Below are positions 25,389 to 33,092 of a stretch of 54,021 nucleotides of DNA, one piece after another. The stretch spans positions 1 through 54,021 of the forward strand of contig JAZOCC010000001.1 in the NCBI GenBank assembly GCA_045596385.1, in the 5' to 3' direction. Positions within the stretch are counted from its first letter, which is position 1; every line of letters starts with the position of its first letter. Source of the stretch: SIG307 sp045596385 (GTDB lineage: Bacteria > Bacillota > Clostridia > Lachnospirales > Lachnospiraceae). Below the pieces are notes generated by a model, which did no database searches, was not told the origin of the DNA, and saw nothing but the letters and a program-made list of their open reading frames with translations. Made by a program: the position numbers and the translations under genes.

Positions 25389-25552
25389 GATAGAGGCGCA
25401 TTGATTATCAGTACACTGCGGGATATGTCAGGGCATAAGAGAACGTAGGGGAAAGGATGAGATGCCGAAGTGAGTAGCTTCCTGAGGGCTATTTGCTGGG
25501 GCCGGGGTTAACAGCCGCGGGACTGTCATCATTCATTTGATGGAGGGCTATC
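25389..25552 (+). promoter_or_regulatory. Lysine riboswitch (L box) aptamer
   Basis: The leader shows the conserved L-box blocks in order: GATAGAGGCGC, a five-way-junction segment with GGGGAAAGGATGAG, ATGCCGAAGTGA, CTGGGGCCGGGG, then GATGGAGGGCTATC, which pairs with the first block to form P1. The placement before dapA and dapB, the lysine/diaminopimelate branch, matches the known role: lysine binding lowers expression by favouring the terminator downstream. Confidence 0.9.
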
Positions 25553-25602
25553 GAAGATATTTCACACGGGACTTGTGTGAAACCGAATAGGTGTATTCTT
25601 CG

Positions 25603-25629
25603 AGAACCGTCGTCAGAGGGTTCTTTTTT
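25603..25629 (+). terminator. Riboswitch-controlled terminator
   Basis: Stem AGAACC / GGTTCT and T6 tail, about 50 bases after the aptamer. TCGAAGATAT near 25,551 can pair with TATTCTTCGA near 25,594, a possible competing structure. A second hairpin (TTCACAC / GTGTGAA at 25,561-25,581) lies between. Confidence 0.82.
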
Positions 25630-25632
25630 CGT

Positions 25633-25758
25633 GTAGGCTTAGTGAGCATGCGTACGGTTGCGGAAGCTTTGCTTCCGGCAAACGGCAGTCATGCGAACGC
25701 GCCCACGACTGAGCGGCTTTGCCGCGAAGTGTGGGTCAGGTGCGAAGCACCGCCTACA
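25633..25758 (+). repeat. Dispersed hairpin-rich repeat, copy A
   Basis: Starts GTGTAGGC and ends GCCTACAT (closing stem). Inside are TTGCGGAAGC / GCTTCCGGCAA, GCGAACGCGCCCACGAC (25,693) and the small hairpin GGTGCGAAGCACC. It shares this layout with copies at 38,3xx, 38,4xx and 40,3xx. It sits between the riboswitch terminator and the dapA ribosome site, so it becomes part of the dapA leader mRNA. Confidence 0.75.
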
Positions 25759-25784
25759 TAGTATAATTTCAATGGAGGTGCGAT

Positions 25785-26672
25785 ATGGCATTATTTACAG
25801 GTGCAGGTGTTGCGATTGTAACGCCGATGAAGGCAAACGGAGAGGTTAATTTTGAGAAGCTTGGCGAACTGTTGGAGTTCCAGATTGCCGGCGGTACGGA
25901 TTCCATTATTATTTGCGGAACCACCGGTGAGGCTTCCACTTTAAGTCATGAGGAGCATTTGGAGTGTATCCGCTACACGGTAGACAAAGTGGCAAAGCGT
26001 ATTCCGGTTATTGCAGGTACCGGTTCCAATTGTACCGAGACCGCAATTTACTTGTCTAAGGAAGCAGAGAAGGCGGGCGCAGACGGACTGCTTTTGGTTA
26101 CTCCGTATTATAATAAGGCTACCCAGAAGGGCTTAATTGCTCATTTTACGGAGACTGCGAAGGCAGTAAATATTCCGGCGATTCTCTATAATGTGCCGAG
26201 TCGTACGGGCTGTACGATTCAGCCGGCAACCGTAGCGGAGTTGGTAAAGAATGTAGATAACATTGTAGGTATTAAGGATGCTACCGGCAATATCAGCACC
26301 ACCATGCAGACTATGTATCTGTGTCAGGGTGATATTGATTTGTATTCCGGTAACGACGACCAGATTGTTCCGGTACTTTCCGCAGGCGGTAAGGGCGTCA
26401 TTTCCGTACTTTCCAACGTGGTACCGAAGGAAACTCACGACATTTGTGCAAAGTTCTTTGAGGGTGATGTAAAGGGAAGTCTTGACCTTCAGTTAAAGTA
26501 CTTGCCGTTAGTTGACAATTTATTCTCTGAAGTAAATCCGATTCCGGTAAAGGCTGCCCTGAACCTGATGGGTATGGAGGTTGGACCGCTTCGTCTGCCG
26601 CTTACCGAGATGGAGGATGCCAACAAGGCAAAGCTTGCTGCGGTAATGAAGAATCTGGGTATTATTCAGTAA
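25785..26672 (+). CDS. dapA: 4-hydroxy-tetrahydrodipicolinate synthase
   Basis: Enzyme of 295 residues that condenses pyruvate with aspartate semialdehyde, the first step committed to diaminopimelate and lysine. The active-site set is intact: the Thr pair in GTTGE (T46/T47), Tyr in LYNVPSRTG (Y135), the Schiff-base Lys in GIKDATG (K164), and R140. Length is normal for the tetrameric family. It is under the lysine riboswitch and followed by dapB. Start ATG 25785 is preceded by GGAGGTG. Confidence 0.97.
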   Translation: MALFTGAGVAIVTPMKANGEVNFEKLGELLEFQIAGGTDSIIICGTTGEASTLSHEEHLECIRYTVDKVAKRIPVIAGTGSNCTETAIYLSKEAEKAGADGLLLVTPYYNKATQKGLIAHFTETAKAVNIPAILYNVPSRTGCTIQPATVAELVKNVDNIVGIKDATGNISTTMQTMYLCQGDIDLYSGNDDQIVPVLSAGGKGVISVLSNVVPKETHDICAKFFEGDVKGSLDLQLKYLPLVDNLFSEVNPIPVKAALNLMGMEVGPLRLPLTEMEDANKAKLAAVMKNLGIIQ

Positions 26673-26695
26673 TTAAGAGAAGCAAAAAACGTAAA

Positions 26696-26736
26696 GCGTC
26701 CGGTTTGGCCGGTGATGTCGGCAAGCCGGACGTTTC
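26696..26736 (+). promoter_or_regulatory. Intercistronic hairpin between dapA and dapB
   Basis: Stem CGTCCGG / CCGGACG with an inner GCCG / CGGC, followed by only TTTCC. It is too weak in T to be a firm terminator, so partial termination or mRNA processing is more likely. Confidence 0.5.
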
Positions 26737-26763
26737 CATTATATTACATACAGGAGGCATGTT

Positions 26764-27519
26764 ATGGTACGTATTATTATGTGCGGCTGCAACGGAAAGA
26801 TGGGACGTGTGATTTCCGATTTGGCCGCAGAAGATACACAGGCAAAGATTGTAGCGGGTGTGGATTTTGTAACGGAGCAGTATTATGACTACCCGGTATA
26901 TCCGAGCATTTTGGATGTGAAGGAAGAGGCAGATGTGGTAATCGACTTTTCCTCTCCGGCAAAGCTCTCCGAGCGTTTGGCGTTTTCCGTGGAGAAGAAG
27001 ATGCCGATGGTATTTTGTACCACGGGACTTTCCGAGGAAGAGTTTGCGCAGGTACGGGAGACCTCCAAAAAGGTAGCGATTCTTCGTTCCGCAAATATGT
27101 CTCTCGGTGTCAATACCCTGCTTAAGCTGGTGGCAGCGGCGGCGCAGGTATTTGCGGCAGCGGACTTTGACATGGAAATCGTAGAAAAGCACCATAACCG
27201 TAAGGTGGATGCACCGTCCGGAACGGCATTGGCTATCGCGGATGCTATGAACGAGGTATTAAACAACGAGTACGCCTATAAATTCGACCGCTCTCAGGAG
27301 CGCAAAATGCGTGAGAAAAAGGAAATCGGCATCTCTGCAGTACGTGGCGGCACCATCGTAGGCGAACACGAAGTCATCTTTGCAGGCGTCGACGAGGTCA
27401 TCGAAATTAAGCACACCGCATACTCCAAGGCAATCTTCGGAAACGGTGCCCTCCAGGCGGCGAAATTTCTTGCAGGCAAGCCGGCCGGCATGTACAATAT
27501 GAGTGACGTAATTGGTTAG
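26764..27519 (+). CDS. dapB: 4-hydroxy-tetrahydrodipicolinate reductase
   Basis: Enzyme of 251 residues, NAD(P)H-dependent, acting on the DapA product in lysine/peptidoglycan precursor synthesis. The nucleotide-binding GCNGKMG (residues 8-14) and the catalytic EKHHNRKVDAPSGTA (His-His-Lys) are present. Length is normal. It follows dapA after a 91-base gap containing a hairpin, with AGGAGG before ATG 26764, and is probably co-regulated by lysine. Confidence 0.96.
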   Translation: MVRIIMCGCNGKMGRVISDLAAEDTQAKIVAGVDFVTEQYYDYPVYPSILDVKEEADVVIDFSSPAKLSERLAFSVEKKMPMVFCTTGLSEEEFAQVRETSKKVAILRSANMSLGVNTLLKLVAAAAQVFAAADFDMEIVEKHHNRKVDAPSGTALAIADAMNEVLNNEYAYKFDRSQERKMREKKEIGISAVRGGTIVGEHEVIFAGVDEVIEIKHTAYSKAIFGNGALQAAKFLAGKPAGMYNMSDVIG

Positions 27520-27548
27520 ACACTTGATATTTTAGATATGAACAAGAA

Positions 27549-27779
27549 AAAAAGTGGCTTTCGCGTATAGGCGGGGCCACTTCTTTTTTTGGAGGGAAAC
27601 CGGAAGTGGTAGGAGGAATTAGGAAAGGTCTTTTTGCTTTTCCCGAAGGGTCGCGTTTCGCGACAAAGTCGCTCGGTCGCGGGCGCGTTCGCATGCCAGA
27701 GCACCACGTGGTGCTCGCATGCGAACTTTGCCTACGCGGAAAAGAAGGGCCCCGCATTCCTGCGGAGCCCTTTTAGCTT
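27549..27779. repeat. Palindromic element with terminators at both ends and a nested dispersed repeat
   Basis: Left tip: AAAGTGGC ... GCCACTT plus T7, the dapB terminator (27,551-27,590). Right tip: AAGGGCCCCGCA / TGCGGAGCCCTTT, which on the minus strand terminates the Big2 gene. The two tips are mirror images. Inside lie the 20-bp core GCTTTTCCCGAAGGGTCGCG (27,636) and an inverted partial copy of the GCGAACGCGCCC repeat (27,655-27,692). The rest of the gap between dapB and the Big2 gene shows no gene. Confidence 0.75.
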
Positions 27780-27789
27780 GTGCCAAAGA

Positions 27790-28560
27790 TTATTGTGCTG
27801 TTTCAGCACCCGTATGTTCGGAGGTATTATCACCGTTTGTAAAGTTTGCGTTTAAATTGATCAGAAAATCCGCAAAGGTACTCTTTGTCTCTTCTACTAC
27901 CGGTTCTTCGGCTGTCTCTGCAACAGCAGCTTCTTCCGGCTCCTCGATGAGCTCGAGTTCTTCGGATACTGTAATACGGCATGCTCCGAACTGACCGTTG
28001 TCAAGCTGGGCAAATATGTATGCAGTACCTGCGGACTTCGCGGTTACAATACCACCGGCACTGACAGAAGCCACCTCCGGGGCAGAGCTGGAAAACTTCG
28101 GAAGCTCTACCGTATTTAACGGAGCAATCATCCAGGACATCAGGGAACGCTGACCTACCACCATATTCATCTCAAGACGAGAGAACAGGATAAACAGGGC
28201 AGGCGGTCCCACCGTGATTTTGCATTCCAAAACAACCGGTTCGGTCTCTTCGAAAGCCTCGGAGTCCTCGATAACTGCGGTAACAACTGTGGTACCAATA
28301 GAAAGGGCCGTCACAACACCGGTTTCGTCGACGGAAGCAACTTCTTCGTCTGCAACGGTAAACGTAACGGTCTGTGTTTCTGATAAATTATAAACCTTAA
28401 GGGCATAGTCCTTACCTTTTACAATTGCCTTCGACTTTACATTCAGCTTCGGAGTACCTGCCGCATACGCCGTGGAAGCGTTTGCGAATAAGGTAAAGAG
28501 GCTGACGGAAAGCAAAAAGACAAGGGTAATGATACCTTTTGAGAAACGTATTTGTTTCAT
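27790..28560 (-). CDS. Secreted Big2 (Ig-like) domain protein
   Basis: Exported protein of 256 residues with a signal peptide (hydrophobic stretch ending ANASTAYAAG). Two Big2-type Ig-like domains follow: about residues 40-118 (VADEEVASVDETGVVTALSIG) and about 120-205 (SSAPEVASVSAGGIVTAKSAGT). The C-terminal tail is Glu/Ala-rich with no anchor motif. Big2 domains occur in surface adhesins and cell-wall proteins. Start ATG 28560 is chosen because GGAGGG lies 8 bases before it; ATG 28575 would sit upstream of that site. TGGTAAAAT on the minus strand (28,616-28,621) is a plausible extended -10. Confidence 0.82.
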   Translation of the reverse strand: MKQIRFSKGIITLVFLLSVSLFTLFANASTAYAAGTPKLNVKSKAIVKGKDYALKVYNLSETQTVTFTVADEEVASVDETGVVTALSIGTTVVTAVIEDSEAFEETEPVVLECKITVGPPALFILFSRLEMNMVVGQRSLMSWMIAPLNTVELPKFSSSAPEVASVSAGGIVTAKSAGTAYIFAQLDNGQFGACRITVSEELELIEEPEEAAVAETAEEPVVEETKSTFADFLINLNANFTNGDNTSEHTGAETAQ

Positions 28561-28698
28561 GGCATTGCCCTCCAACTGATTACTACGGAAATCCTTGCGT
28601 CACATCCTGTGCCTCATTTTACCATCACTTTTTGTCAGAATGGTGTCATTTCTTAAGAATTTTATAAGATTTTCCAAGAGGATTCCGCAAAATTCGAC

Positions 28699-28727
28699 TT
28701 GTGCTGACGGTAGAAAAAAAGTATAAT
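28699..28727 (+). promoter_or_regulatory. Promoter of the two-component operon
   Basis: TTGTGC (28699-28704), 17 bp, then TATAAT (28722-28727), 67 bases before the response-regulator start. Confidence 0.65.
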
Positions 28728-28793
28728 AGAGACAGAAGGGTAACTCGCAGGATAAGGGGATTTTATGTCCCGAATGCGTAAGGAGGAATAATG

Positions 28794-29504
28794 ATGCAGT
28801 ACATTTTGATAGCGGATGACAATGCGGACATTACGGATGTATTGGAAGCCTATGTAAGAAAAGAAGGATACGAGCCGCTGGTTGCGGCAGACGGAGAGGA
28901 AGCACTCCGTCTGTTCCGTCAGCATGAGCCGGCTGCGGTTTTATTAGATGTAATGATGCCGAAGGAGGACGGGTACGAGGTATGCCGGAAGATTCGTGCA
29001 GTGTCGGACACGCCGGTGATTCTGATTACCGCCCGGGGCGAGGATTTTGAGAGGGTGATGGGATTGGATATCGGCGCAGACGATTATATTGTAAAGCCGT
29101 TTTCGCCGAATGAGGTGATGGCACGTTTGCGCGCAGTGCTTCGCCGTATGTCCAGAGCGGACCGGGAGAAAATCAGTGAGAAGAACGAGAATGTACTTAA
29201 GGTAGGGAATCTGGAGATTAATCTGGAGGAATACACGCTGCATATCGGTGGTCAGAGAATTGCACTTACCAAAAAGGAAATCGAGACCATGTGGACTCTT
29301 GCAAGCAACCCGAAGAAGGTGTTTACCAGAGACAATCTGTTGGATAGTTTGTGGGGCTACGATTATGTGGGAGATACGAGAACGGTGGACTCTCATGTAA
29401 AGCGTTTGCGCGCAAAGATTGACAAAGCGGAGCACGCCGGCTGGGATATCGCTACCGTATGGGGCGTCGGTTATAAGTTTGAGTTGACGGACAATAAGCA
29501 GTAA
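28794..29504 (+). CDS. OmpR/PhoB-family response regulator
   Basis: Transcription factor of 236 residues. Receiver domain (1-120) with D8/D9, phospho-acceptor D52 in LLDVMMP, and the Lys of IVKPFSP; winged-helix DNA-binding domain (about 135-232) with ALTKKEIETMWTLASNP, VDSHVKRLRAKI and VWGVGYKFEL. It is paired with the kinase gene that starts 29 bases later. I chose the second of two adjacent ATG codons because AAGGAGG is then 7 bases away. The target genes are unknown; the divergent Big2 gene is a candidate. Confidence 0.94.
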   Translation: MQYILIADDNADITDVLEAYVRKEGYEPLVAADGEEALRLFRQHEPAAVLLDVMMPKEDGYEVCRKIRAVSDTPVILITARGEDFERVMGLDIGADDYIVKPFSPNEVMARLRAVLRRMSRADREKISEKNENVLKVGNLEINLEEYTLHIGGQRIALTKKEIETMWTLASNPKKVFTRDNLLDSLWGYDYVGDTRTVDSHVKRLRAKIDKAEHAGWDIATVWGVGYKFELTDNKQ

Positions 29505-29533
29505 GTTAGAGAGTGCAGTGTGAGGAGGCAGGT

Positions 29534-31021
29534 ATGGAGCAACAGGGCGAAAAGAAAAAATTTCATAAGCTGCTATTTGTAAAGACCTGTTTCTGGTTTG
29601 CGGTCATAATGATACTGTTTGCGGTAGTACTGGGATTTATCTATATGCGTTTGTACGAGCAGACCATTATGGATACTTACAGAGAACAGTCCAAAGCAAA
29701 AGCCGAGAGCGTGGCAAAACGCTGTTCCACCTTTTTTCTGCAGGGAGATACGGAAGGCTGGAAGGAGTATCTGACGATGCTCACCGAAATCGAGCAAACG
29801 GAAATCTGGATGATTTCCAATGATGAGGCGATGCGTCCGTTGACCGGAGAATATGCCATCAGCAGAGATTTTTTTGCAAGTCTGGATTCGTATCAGAGCG
29901 GGTATCGGGATATTTTAAATAACGTATTTCACAATATTCCGTCCGCAAAGGCAGGATTCAGTGAAGTGCATCAGATGAATATGATTACCATCGGCATGCC
30001 GGTGTTGGGTGTAAACGGCGAAGTGGCCGGCGGTATTTTGATGAATGTAAAAGCGGAAAGCCAGAAGGAAGTGGTGGACAGCAGCCGGCGATTGATTTTT
30101 ATCAGCGGCGGTATCGCACTTGCGGTGGCATTTGTTACTGCCCTGATTTATGCAAGAGCCTTGTCCAATCCGATTTTAAAAATCAGACGTACCGCTTTGG
30201 AACTGGCGGACGGAAATTACGAAGTGACTACCGATATCAATCAGAACGATGAAATCGGTGAATTGGCCTATACGATGGACTTCTTGTCCGAGAAGCTGAA
30301 GGAGAATGAGATTGAGCGGCAGAATCTGGAACAGATGCGCTTTGATTTCTTTGCCAATGTTTCTCATGAGCTTCGGACCCCGATTACGGTCATGCGTGCC
30401 TATACGGAGAGCTTGGTGGACGGTGTGGTAACCAAGCCGGAGAAGATTCAGCATTCCTACGAGCGTATGCTCGGTGAATGTCAAGGCATGGAGCGTCTGG
30501 TAGGGGACTTGTTGCTTCTTTCTAAAATGCAGAATCCGGACTTTGCGATAGAAAAGGAACCGGTGAATCTGGTGCAGATTTTTGAAGACTTGAAACGAAG
30601 TGTCGGCGCCATCGGAAAAGAGAAAAATATCAAGGCAGACCTTTATACGGAGTTGCCGGTGATTATGATGCTGGGTGATTATGACCGCTTGCGTCAGATG
30701 TTTCTTGTTATTTTGGACAATGCGGTGAAGTTTTCGCCGGAGGATTCCGTGGTATACATCCGGATTACCTGCGACGAACAGATTACGGTGTCCATCCGGG
30801 ACGAGGGCGTCGGCATCAGTGAAGAAGAACAAAAGTATATTTTTGAAAAGTTTTATAAATCCAGACTTCGCCAGAATGCGAAGGGCTCCGGCTTAGGACT
30901 TGCCATTGCAAAGCAGATTGCGCTTAAGCACGGCGGAACCATTGACATTCAGAGTGAGGTGGGGAAGGGAACGGAGATTATCTTTACCTTTCCGGAGCTG
31001 GAAGAAAATTACGAGATGTAA
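29534..31021 (+). CDS. Membrane sensor histidine kinase
   Basis: Protein of 495 residues: TM1 (about 17-40), an extracytoplasmic sensor of about 150 residues without a recognised ligand pocket, TM2 (about 190-212), HAMP (about 213-265), a HisKA dimerisation domain with the phospho-histidine H278 in FANVSHELRTPI, and a HATPase domain with the N box (ILDNAVKFSP), G1 (DEGVGISEE) and G2 (GSGLGLAIAKQ). The architecture resembles ResE/PhoR-type kinases. It should phosphorylate the regulator encoded immediately upstream. Start ATG 29534 follows AGGAGG; an in-frame ATG at 29513 lacks such a site. Confidence 0.94.
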   Translation: MEQQGEKKKFHKLLFVKTCFWFAVIMILFAVVLGFIYMRLYEQTIMDTYREQSKAKAESVAKRCSTFFLQGDTEGWKEYLTMLTEIEQTEIWMISNDEAMRPLTGEYAISRDFFASLDSYQSGYRDILNNVFHNIPSAKAGFSEVHQMNMITIGMPVLGVNGEVAGGILMNVKAESQKEVVDSSRRLIFISGGIALAVAFVTALIYARALSNPILKIRRTALELADGNYEVTTDINQNDEIGELAYTMDFLSEKLKENEIERQNLEQMRFDFFANVSHELRTPITVMRAYTESLVDGVVTKPEKIQHSYERMLGECQGMERLVGDLLLLSKMQNPDFAIEKEPVNLVQIFEDLKRSVGAIGKEKNIKADLYTELPVIMMLGDYDRLRQMFLVILDNAVKFSPEDSVVYIRITCDEQITVSIRDEGVGISEEEQKYIFEKFYKSRLRQNAKGSGLGLAIAKQIALKHGGTIDIQSEVGKGTEIIFTFPELEENYEM

Positions 31022-31026
31022 CTGTC

Positions 31027-31058
31027 GGGGGCCGTGCACAGAGGGTGCGGCCCCTTTT
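31027..31058 (+). terminator. Terminator of the two-component operon
   Basis: Stem GGGGCCGTGCAC / GGTGCGGCCCC with a short loop and TTTT. It is also the left tip of the palindrome 31027-31319. Confidence 0.85.
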
Positions 31059-31319
31059 CGGTCCCTTTGTGGACTTTTTATCGGTCGACCGCTGATTTGG
31101 TATTTGATTTTGCAAGTCGCAATGCTCCGTCAAACTTCCTGTAAGAACGACTAGGACGCTCGGGGGCGACCTCGCGCCCAGTCTTTTCTAACAGGTGATT
31201 TCGACTGCGCTAAAAGCGCGACCCTTCGGGAAAAGCAAAATCCAAATACCAAATCAGCGGTCGACCTTGCCAAAATGCCGAAAGAGACCGAGAAGGGGCC
31301 TTCTTCAACGGCTCCCCGA
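31027..31319. repeat. 293-bp palindromic element
   Basis: Arms of about 90 bases. The block GGTCGACCGCTGATTTGGTA (31,083) is exactly repeated in reverse complement near 31,264. Outer blocks CCCCTTTTCGG / CCGAGAAGGGG and the terminator itself are mirrored at the right tip. The inverted core GCTTTTCCCGAAGGGTCGCG lies at 31,217-31,236. The mirrored terminator faces no minus-strand gene, so it is not needed as one. The gap 31,022-31,497 shows no gene. Confidence 0.82.
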
Positions 31320-31402
31320 TAGTTTTATATGTGAAATTTTCTTTCGGACGAGAGTGTTTATAGAGAGTGGTTTCAAGCCGGGATAAAAATTTATATTTTT
31401 GA

Positions 31403-31429
31403 TGTAACAATTTCAGGATTACAGGGTGT
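31403..31429 (+). promoter_or_regulatory. Possible ECF-type promoter before the second sigma gene
   Basis: TGTAAC (31403-31408), 17 bp, then GTGT. TGTAAC with a 16-17-bp spacer resembles -35 elements used by extracytoplasmic-function sigma factors, suggesting autoregulation. The -10 match is weak. Confidence 0.35.
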
Positions 31430-31497
31430 TATAGGTGAAACAAGGAATTTCCGAGTTTTGTTCGCGAACATAGAGGTTGCAGAGAGGAGGAAGGTTC

Positions 31498-32043
31498 ATG
31501 ACTCCGGAGAATCGAATACGTGCGTATTCCGATATGGTGTACCGGATTGCGTTTGCAAGGGCCGGGACAAAGGAGGATGCGGATGATATTTATCAGGAAG
31601 TGTTTCTTCGTTATATAAGGAAGGTACCGGAGTTTCGGGATGAGGAGCATGCCAAGGCCTGGTTTATTAAGGTGGCGGTGAATTGTTCCAGAAAGTTTCT
31701 CGGAGGCACATCAAGGAAGCGGGAAGTGTCCGGGGAGTGGATGACAGAGACCGAAACAGAAACGTATTTGACCGGAAACGGTGAGAAAGGCAGTCTTCAA
31801 ACACCGGAGGAGCGTATCTTTGCGGATGAAGGCAAAAAGGAGCTTTACCGGGAATTGCAGAAGCTTTCTGCGGATGCAAGGCTGTTGTTGCATCTGTACT
31901 ATTTCGAAGAATTAAAGACGGCTGAGATTGCAAAACTTATGCACCGGAAGGAGTCTACGGTGCGGGTACAGTTGACAAGAGCCAGAGAAAAGTTAAAGAC
32001 GCAGTTGGAAGAAGAGGTCGTATTGGAGCTTCTTCGTGTGTAA
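31498..32043 (+). CDS. ECF-type RNA polymerase sigma factor
   Basis: Sigma-70 family factor of 181 residues. Region 2: MVYRIAFARAGTKEDADDIYQEVFLRYIRK. Region 4: LSADARLLLHLYYFEELKTAEIAKLMHRKESTVRVQLTRAREKLK. It is related to, but clearly distinct from, the factor at 11.7 kb. Its stop sits inside the ribosome-site region of the following membrane-protein gene, the usual sigma/anti-sigma arrangement. ATG 31498 is preceded by AGGAGG with 7-base spacing. Confidence 0.93.
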   Translation: MTPENRIRAYSDMVYRIAFARAGTKEDADDIYQEVFLRYIRKVPEFRDEEHAKAWFIKVAVNCSRKFLGGTSRKREVSGEWMTETETETYLTGNGEKGSLQTPEERIFADEGKKELYRELQKLSADARLLLHLYYFEELKTAEIAKLMHRKESTVRVQLTRAREKLKTQLEEEVVLELLRV

Positions 32044-32056
32044 AGGAGGTAATGTG

Positions 32057-32968
32057 ATGTTAGAACAGGATTATAAAGAATTGATGCAGGAGGTCAGACC
32101 GGATACGACGCTGGTGGAGAAGATGGTAGAGCAGAGTAAGGAAAGAAAGCGTGTCGTGCTTCCGAAGGCCATGAAGGTGGCAGCGGCAGTACTATGCGGT
32201 CTTGTAGTACTTGCGGGCGGTACCGTGGCGGTGGATGCGGCGACGGACGGTGCGGTACGGAAGTTGTTCGGACTGGGCGAGTCTGTCGTAATCGGTGCGG
32301 AAATGGTATCGGTATCGAAAGAGCGCCTGGAGGAGGATGATTGGAGTCAAGTAAATATAAGAAAAGACGAAAACGGCAAAATGATATGTGAAATCAGTTC
32401 CACGTCGGACGCCCCGATTTTTGCATGGTATTTTGAAATCGGTACCACATCGTATAATCAATTTCAAAATACATTTAAACGATGCAATACGGAAGAGGAC
32501 TATGCATGGAGCTTATACGAATGTATGAGCAGGTGTTTCTCGGATCGTTTTCGGAAAGGGAAGTCCGGACACGAAGAGTTTTTATCCGAACTGGAACAAT
32601 GTGTGGAGCAGCTTGATACCGAGAATGCATTTCAAAGGGCTTGTGCGCAGGGAATTCAATGGTTTATGGATGACTTAAAGTCGGAGAAGAAGACGGAGGT
32701 TCTTGCAATTCCGGTGCATGACTTTTCCGATACGGACGGGGACGGCAATGTTTATGAAGTGATTGGAGACTCCTATGTCGTTGTTTATCCGGAGGATTGG
32801 AAAAAGGAATACGAAGAGAACGGTACGACGGAATTTATGGTAGAGGCCAAGGGTGGTATGCCGAGAACGTATCTGATTGAGGTAAAGGATTTTGGAAGCT
32901 GGAGTGCCATTTACCGGGATATGAGCGTGAATTACAGCGAATTTGAAGAACTTAGGCTGGTTGAGTAA
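32057..32968 (+). CDS. Putative membrane anti-sigma factor
   Basis: Protein of 303 residues. A cytoplasmic N-terminus of about 45 residues (LMQEVRPDTTLVEKMVEQSK) is followed by one membrane span (about 47-66) and an extracytoplasmic domain. The start of that domain (VDAATDGAVRKLFGLGES) looks like the DUF4179-type segment common in Clostridia next to ECF sigma genes. The outer domain is acidic, with several Cys. ATG 32057 follows AAAGGAGG, 13 bases after the sigma stop. The anti-sigma role is inferred from order and topology. Confidence 0.75.
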   Translation: MLEQDYKELMQEVRPDTTLVEKMVEQSKERKRVVLPKAMKVAAAVLCGLVVLAGGTVAVDAATDGAVRKLFGLGESVVIGAEMVSVSKERLEEDDWSQVNIRKDENGKMICEISSTSDAPIFAWYFEIGTTSYNQFQNTFKRCNTEEDYAWSLYECMSRCFSDRFRKGKSGHEEFLSELEQCVEQLDTENAFQRACAQGIQWFMDDLKSEKKTEVLAIPVHDFSDTDGDGNVYEVIGDSYVVVYPEDWKKEYEENGTTEFMVEAKGGMPRTYLIEVKDFGSWSAIYRDMSVNYSEFEELRLVE

Positions 32969-32987
32969 TCCGCTTTAAAGAATCTTC

Positions 32988-33016
32988 TTGCGACAAAAGA
33001 AAAATCATGATACACT
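32988..33016 (+). promoter_or_regulatory. Promoter of the zinc-ribbon membrane operon
   Basis: TTGCGA (32988-32993), 17 bp, then TACACT (33011-33016), 77 bases before the first start codon. Confidence 0.55.
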
Positions 33017-33092
33017 GTGTGTAGGCAAAGCGGAAGCGATGCCTGCACATTTTTTGTTTGTATACACAGCACAGAGTAAGGGGAGAGTACGA

